DNA from: Augochlora pura
Lineage: Eukaryota; Arthropoda; Insecta; Hymenoptera; Halictidae
NCBI RefSeq assembly: GCF_028453695.1
Contig: NC_135775.1
Span: 4,898,001-4,962,000 of the forward strand
Length of the DNA: 64,000 nucleotides
Reading direction: 5' to 3'
The position numbers and the translations under genes are program-made. Below the pieces are notes generated by a model. It was not told where the DNA came from. It was given only the letters and a program-made list of their open reading frames with translations, and did not search any database. Positions 61,439 to 64,000 of this stretch are shown in pieces. Each line of letters opens with the position of its first letter. Position 1 is the stretch's first letter.

Positions 61439-61462
61439 GCTCTCTCTCTCTCTCTCTCTCTT
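61439..61462. repeat. (CT)n microsatellite
   Basis: Pure CT array of 24 bp. Confidence 0.95.
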
Positions 61463-62914
61463 CCGTTCTCCATTGGCTGGAAGGCACCGCAATTTATAGA
61501 CTCGATGCAGTATCTAGTTAGAATATGATTTACCGATTTGCTGAGTCAGTTCCCCGAAAAGTCAAAGGGTCGGGGGGTAGGTGCATGGCCGAGCAATTCC
61601 GTCGCTGAGAAATGGTACGCGCGTTCGCGGGACCCGCAAATATTTCTGAGCAGCGCGGGATTTATATTTCGCGGCGTTATCGGGACCGCAAAGACGCGGG
61701 GCGCTAAGGAGGAAAAACCGCAGGCCGCCTTTTGAGGCGACGTTAAGATTTCTCGGGCGTCTCTCGCGAAAGGCGGTCCCCCGCGTGAATTATTCGTCGA
61801 ACGGGCAAGTCCGTTTCCTGTTTGACGCGGGAGGCAGAGGCCGCGGCTCCAGAAACCCTCCTTTCCGCCATTGTATCTCATTTTTTACGGCGTCGCAGCG
61901 CGTAAACCAGACGGAGACAATGTCCGAATGGGGCGAGAGCCGGGACCCTGTAAATCTTCGAGGCCGCGCGCGCTCACCTCTCTCTCGCTGGATGCATATT
62001 TCTTCCCTGTACGGGGCTCGATCTCGCGCGGATCTGGCTCTGCTTGCGCGCGGCCACAAAAGCGGGAGAGAGAGAGACCCAGCCACCGTGTCGGAGATTA
62101 TCAGCGCGGCGCTGTTCTTGCCAGTCGGCGCGTAACGACGTCTCGACGCCTCCTTGTTTCCTCGGGACGCGTTTCTTAGGCCATTCATCGGCTCGGATAC
62201 GCGTCCTAATAATTTCTCGAAGGCTCGGCTAAAGATTTCGTCGAAGCTTTTCAATCGCGTGAGCGACGGCGAGAGTAATCGTTTAAGACGAAACGACGGT
62301 CGACCGTGTAATCTAATTTTGTGGTCCACTCGGAGCAACGGAATTATTAATCAGTCGGCCTGTCAGAACCTCGCTAATAGTAACATCTGTCGGGAAATGT
62401 TCTGCGTTCTTGCACCATGTGTTAATTTAAGATGCTCCTTTGGTTCGTGCGCTATTTTCTTTCTTTTTTGTCTCAATTCTGTAATTCTTCTTCTGTCGTG
62501 ATTTAAAGTATTGATAATAGGCAAATTACATCTCACTTCGATTTCAAATTAATAAATAACGCGTATACGTAGAAAATTCTGCGGAAGAAGTAATACCAAC
62601 CAAAGAGATTTTATACAGCAATCGCATAAATGCAGCGAGAGAAAACGGAAGAAGAAAGGAAAAACTATCGCAAGGTGACGAAAAATCATCCGCTAAGAAA
62701 AGAGTGTAATTCAACCGCAGTAACATCAAAAACAGAGTTATCGACTAACATTCGTGAAGGATTAATGGTGAAGCTAGTGGAAACTGCAAGGTGTTCAGCT
62801 TCTGCAACAACGTCCGCGTTGAAAAACCGCTCCGCGCGGCTTCGGGGCGCCGAGAGAAATAAAGTTCATTAGGACCCCGCGAGAATTTATAGGGCCTGCG
62901 TGTCCCGGCTTACG

Positions 62915-62940
62915 TATATATGTATACTATACATATATAT
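62915..62940. repeat. Near-perfect AT palindrome
   Basis: TATATATGTATA is followed, after one base, by its reverse complement. Flanking CCCGGC and TCGGGG could extend the stem imperfectly. Confidence 0.6.
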
Positions 62941-62989
62941 ATTGTCGGGGCACACTTGGGAGGATTCCACGGTGGCACAATAGATTATA

Positions 62990-63010
62990 GCGAGCGAGCG
63001 AGCGAGCGAG
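62990..63010. repeat. (GAGC)n microsatellite
   Basis: Five tetranucleotide units close to the AT palindrome. Confidence 0.9.
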
Positions 63011-63677
63011 ACCCGTGTCTAGAGGGCGGCCGATGCCAGACGGGGCACTAACTTCCGCATTGGCCTATTCACGGCTAATTTAGCGCTGCCCGGAATGACA
63101 ATGACACTCGCTTCCTGTCTGCGACGATTCTTCCAACCTCGCCGCTCCATACTCCCGTTGAATAGTTCATACAGGTTTCAACGTCGAGGAGATTGCCGTA
63201 GAAAGGACTGTAATCTTGCTAAGCAAACGGTGTCGGTAGCCCGCGGGGGGCCAACGCGGGATCGCCAATTTTCGGCTAATTTAGCGGCCGCTGTAACGGG
63301 CGAGAACCGCGCCGCGCGGACATATTCAGCCCTGTTCGATCGTCCGCCTCGTGTCTCTGCCCCCGCCCCCCTGCCACCCACCCCCTTTGGTACGACAGGC
63401 CTTCCACGTGGACCGACCACTCGAACGCCTGAAATATGGTTACAACCGGAGCGACCCTGAGCCCCCTCGAACACCTTACGACGCCCAGTCGGAATGAAAC
63501 CCGGTATTTATTGCCGTAGGGGTGACGCTTCGTGCCTCCTCCTCGACGACCCCGAATGGTTCCTACGCGCGACGATGTTCTTTCCGTCTGCTCGGCTGTC
63601 CCGCGCGCGCGAGGCGGAACGACGGGTCCACCGTTACTATCGGCCCGGTGTTCGGAATCAGAGGTGTGTGTACTCAC

Positions 63678-63790
63678 TTCCAGAAAACGACGGAGACGAT
63701 CGCCGCCATCAGTAGCAGCACCACCGCGCATGTGATGATCAGGGCGGTGCTCTGCAGCGATGGATTCGTGTGGTAGGACGCATCGATCAT
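63678..63790 (-). CDS. Coding exon 1 in window: transmembrane segment of a single-pass receptor-like protein
   Basis: The minus strand shows a T-rich tract and CCAG acceptor just above 63790, an open frame of 37 codons plus two bases, and a GTGAGT donor at 63677. Residues 15-37 (from STALIITC to SVVFW) are a clean hydrophobic helix and are followed across the splice by the basic stop-transfer KHKRK. That arrangement fits a type I protein whose extracellular part lies beyond the right edge. The exon begins with ATG, but the strong acceptor in front suggests this is an internal methionine rather than the start. It ends in phase 2 and exon 2 supplies the missing base, making a lysine codon. The protein family is not recognised. 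An NPxY motif downstream recalls LDL-receptor-like and other PTB-binding receptors, but no ectodomain is visible to test this. Confidence 0.85.
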
Positions 63791-64000
63791 CTGGAAAAAA
63801 AAGAGAGAAGACGTTCGTCAGACTGGTTCCTGATGCAGCATTCTTTTTAGCGGATCGTTGATCCTTTCCTGGTAGCAGGATAGGTTCAACGGGAATTTTT
63901 ACGAAACAAATCGCATGTTTCAACGCTAGGTTTATGGAGCGCTAAGAGGAAGCTGTTTTATACCAGTTTATAAAAGCAACAAGACATTGATGCTGACCTC
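63791..64000 (-). other. Intron upstream of the transmembrane exon (partial)
   Basis: The sequence directly above 63790 is a T-rich polypyrimidine tract on the minus strand, as expected before a 3' splice site. No other exon is seen before the window ends, so the extracellular part of the gene lies to the right. Confidence 0.65.

Larger units (their letters stand above)
52381..63677 (-). other. Right-hand intron, last third (next to the transmembrane exon)
   Basis: This part contains an inverted repeat at 52.43-52.54 kb, GA/CT arrays at 53.47, 54.29, 54.92, 57.25, 57.65, 60.64 and 61.44 kb, AT-rich islands at about 55.09-55.38, 56.45-57.05, 58.33-58.98, 59.82-60.20 and 62.40-62.60 kb, an AT palindrome at 62.91 kb and a GAGC array at 62.99 kb. 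The longest frames, such as 262 codons on the minus strand at 60507-61295, are padded with LSLSL runs from translated CT repeats. No gene is supported. Confidence 0.55.

Overview
This is eukaryotic nuclear DNA, almost certainly from an insect and most likely a hymenopteran (ant, bee or wasp). I infer this from the very sparse coding content, minus-strand exons with GT/AG borders and long introns, a CpG-rich background broken by AT-rich islands, many CT/GA microsatellites, and a decayed LINE reverse transcriptase of the kind I remember from ant and bee genomes. No bacterial, phage, rRNA, tRNA or CRISPR feature was seen.

I can support one gene, on the minus strand. It enters from beyond the right edge, so its 5' end and extracellular part are missing. 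Five coding exons are visible: 63790-63678 (transmembrane segment), 33122-31910 (cytoplasmic, may end in a stop or be spliced early), 21726-21615, 17144-16800 and 16397-15817 (second stop). Reading phases agree at every junction. The result is the C-terminal part of a single-pass membrane protein with two alternative cytoplasmic tails. Form A reads through exon 2 to its own stop (441 residues in the window). Form B uses a weak donor inside exon 2 (after 32885) and joins three downstream exons (462 residues in the window). The first 117 residues are shared. The A tail carries a repeated SVDS(E/D)GYSYI motif and a VCPLC motif. The B tail carries NPVYEEL and a tyrosine-rich YxxP-containing stretch. 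This looks like a signalling receptor with interchangeable cytoplasmic tails. I do not recognise the family and give no symbol.

Layout, left to right: 1 to about 8.9 kb, downstream intergenic DNA with no supported gene; about 8.9-15.8 kb, putative long 3' UTR of form B with two clusters of poly(A) signals and about ten same-orientation CT arrays; 15.8-17.1 kb, exons 5 and 4; 17.1-21.6 kb, an intron holding a dead LINE fragment; 21.6 kb, exon 3; 21.7-29.9 kb, intron with an old 291-bp-offset duplication; about 29.9-31.9 kb, putative 3' UTR of form A; 31.9-33.1 kb, exon 2; 33.1-63.7 kb, a 30.6-kb intron with microsatellites, a strong inverted repeat and a palindrome but no supported nested gene; 63.7 kb, the transmembrane exon. 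Residue numbers below count from the first codon of that exon, not from the true start of the protein.
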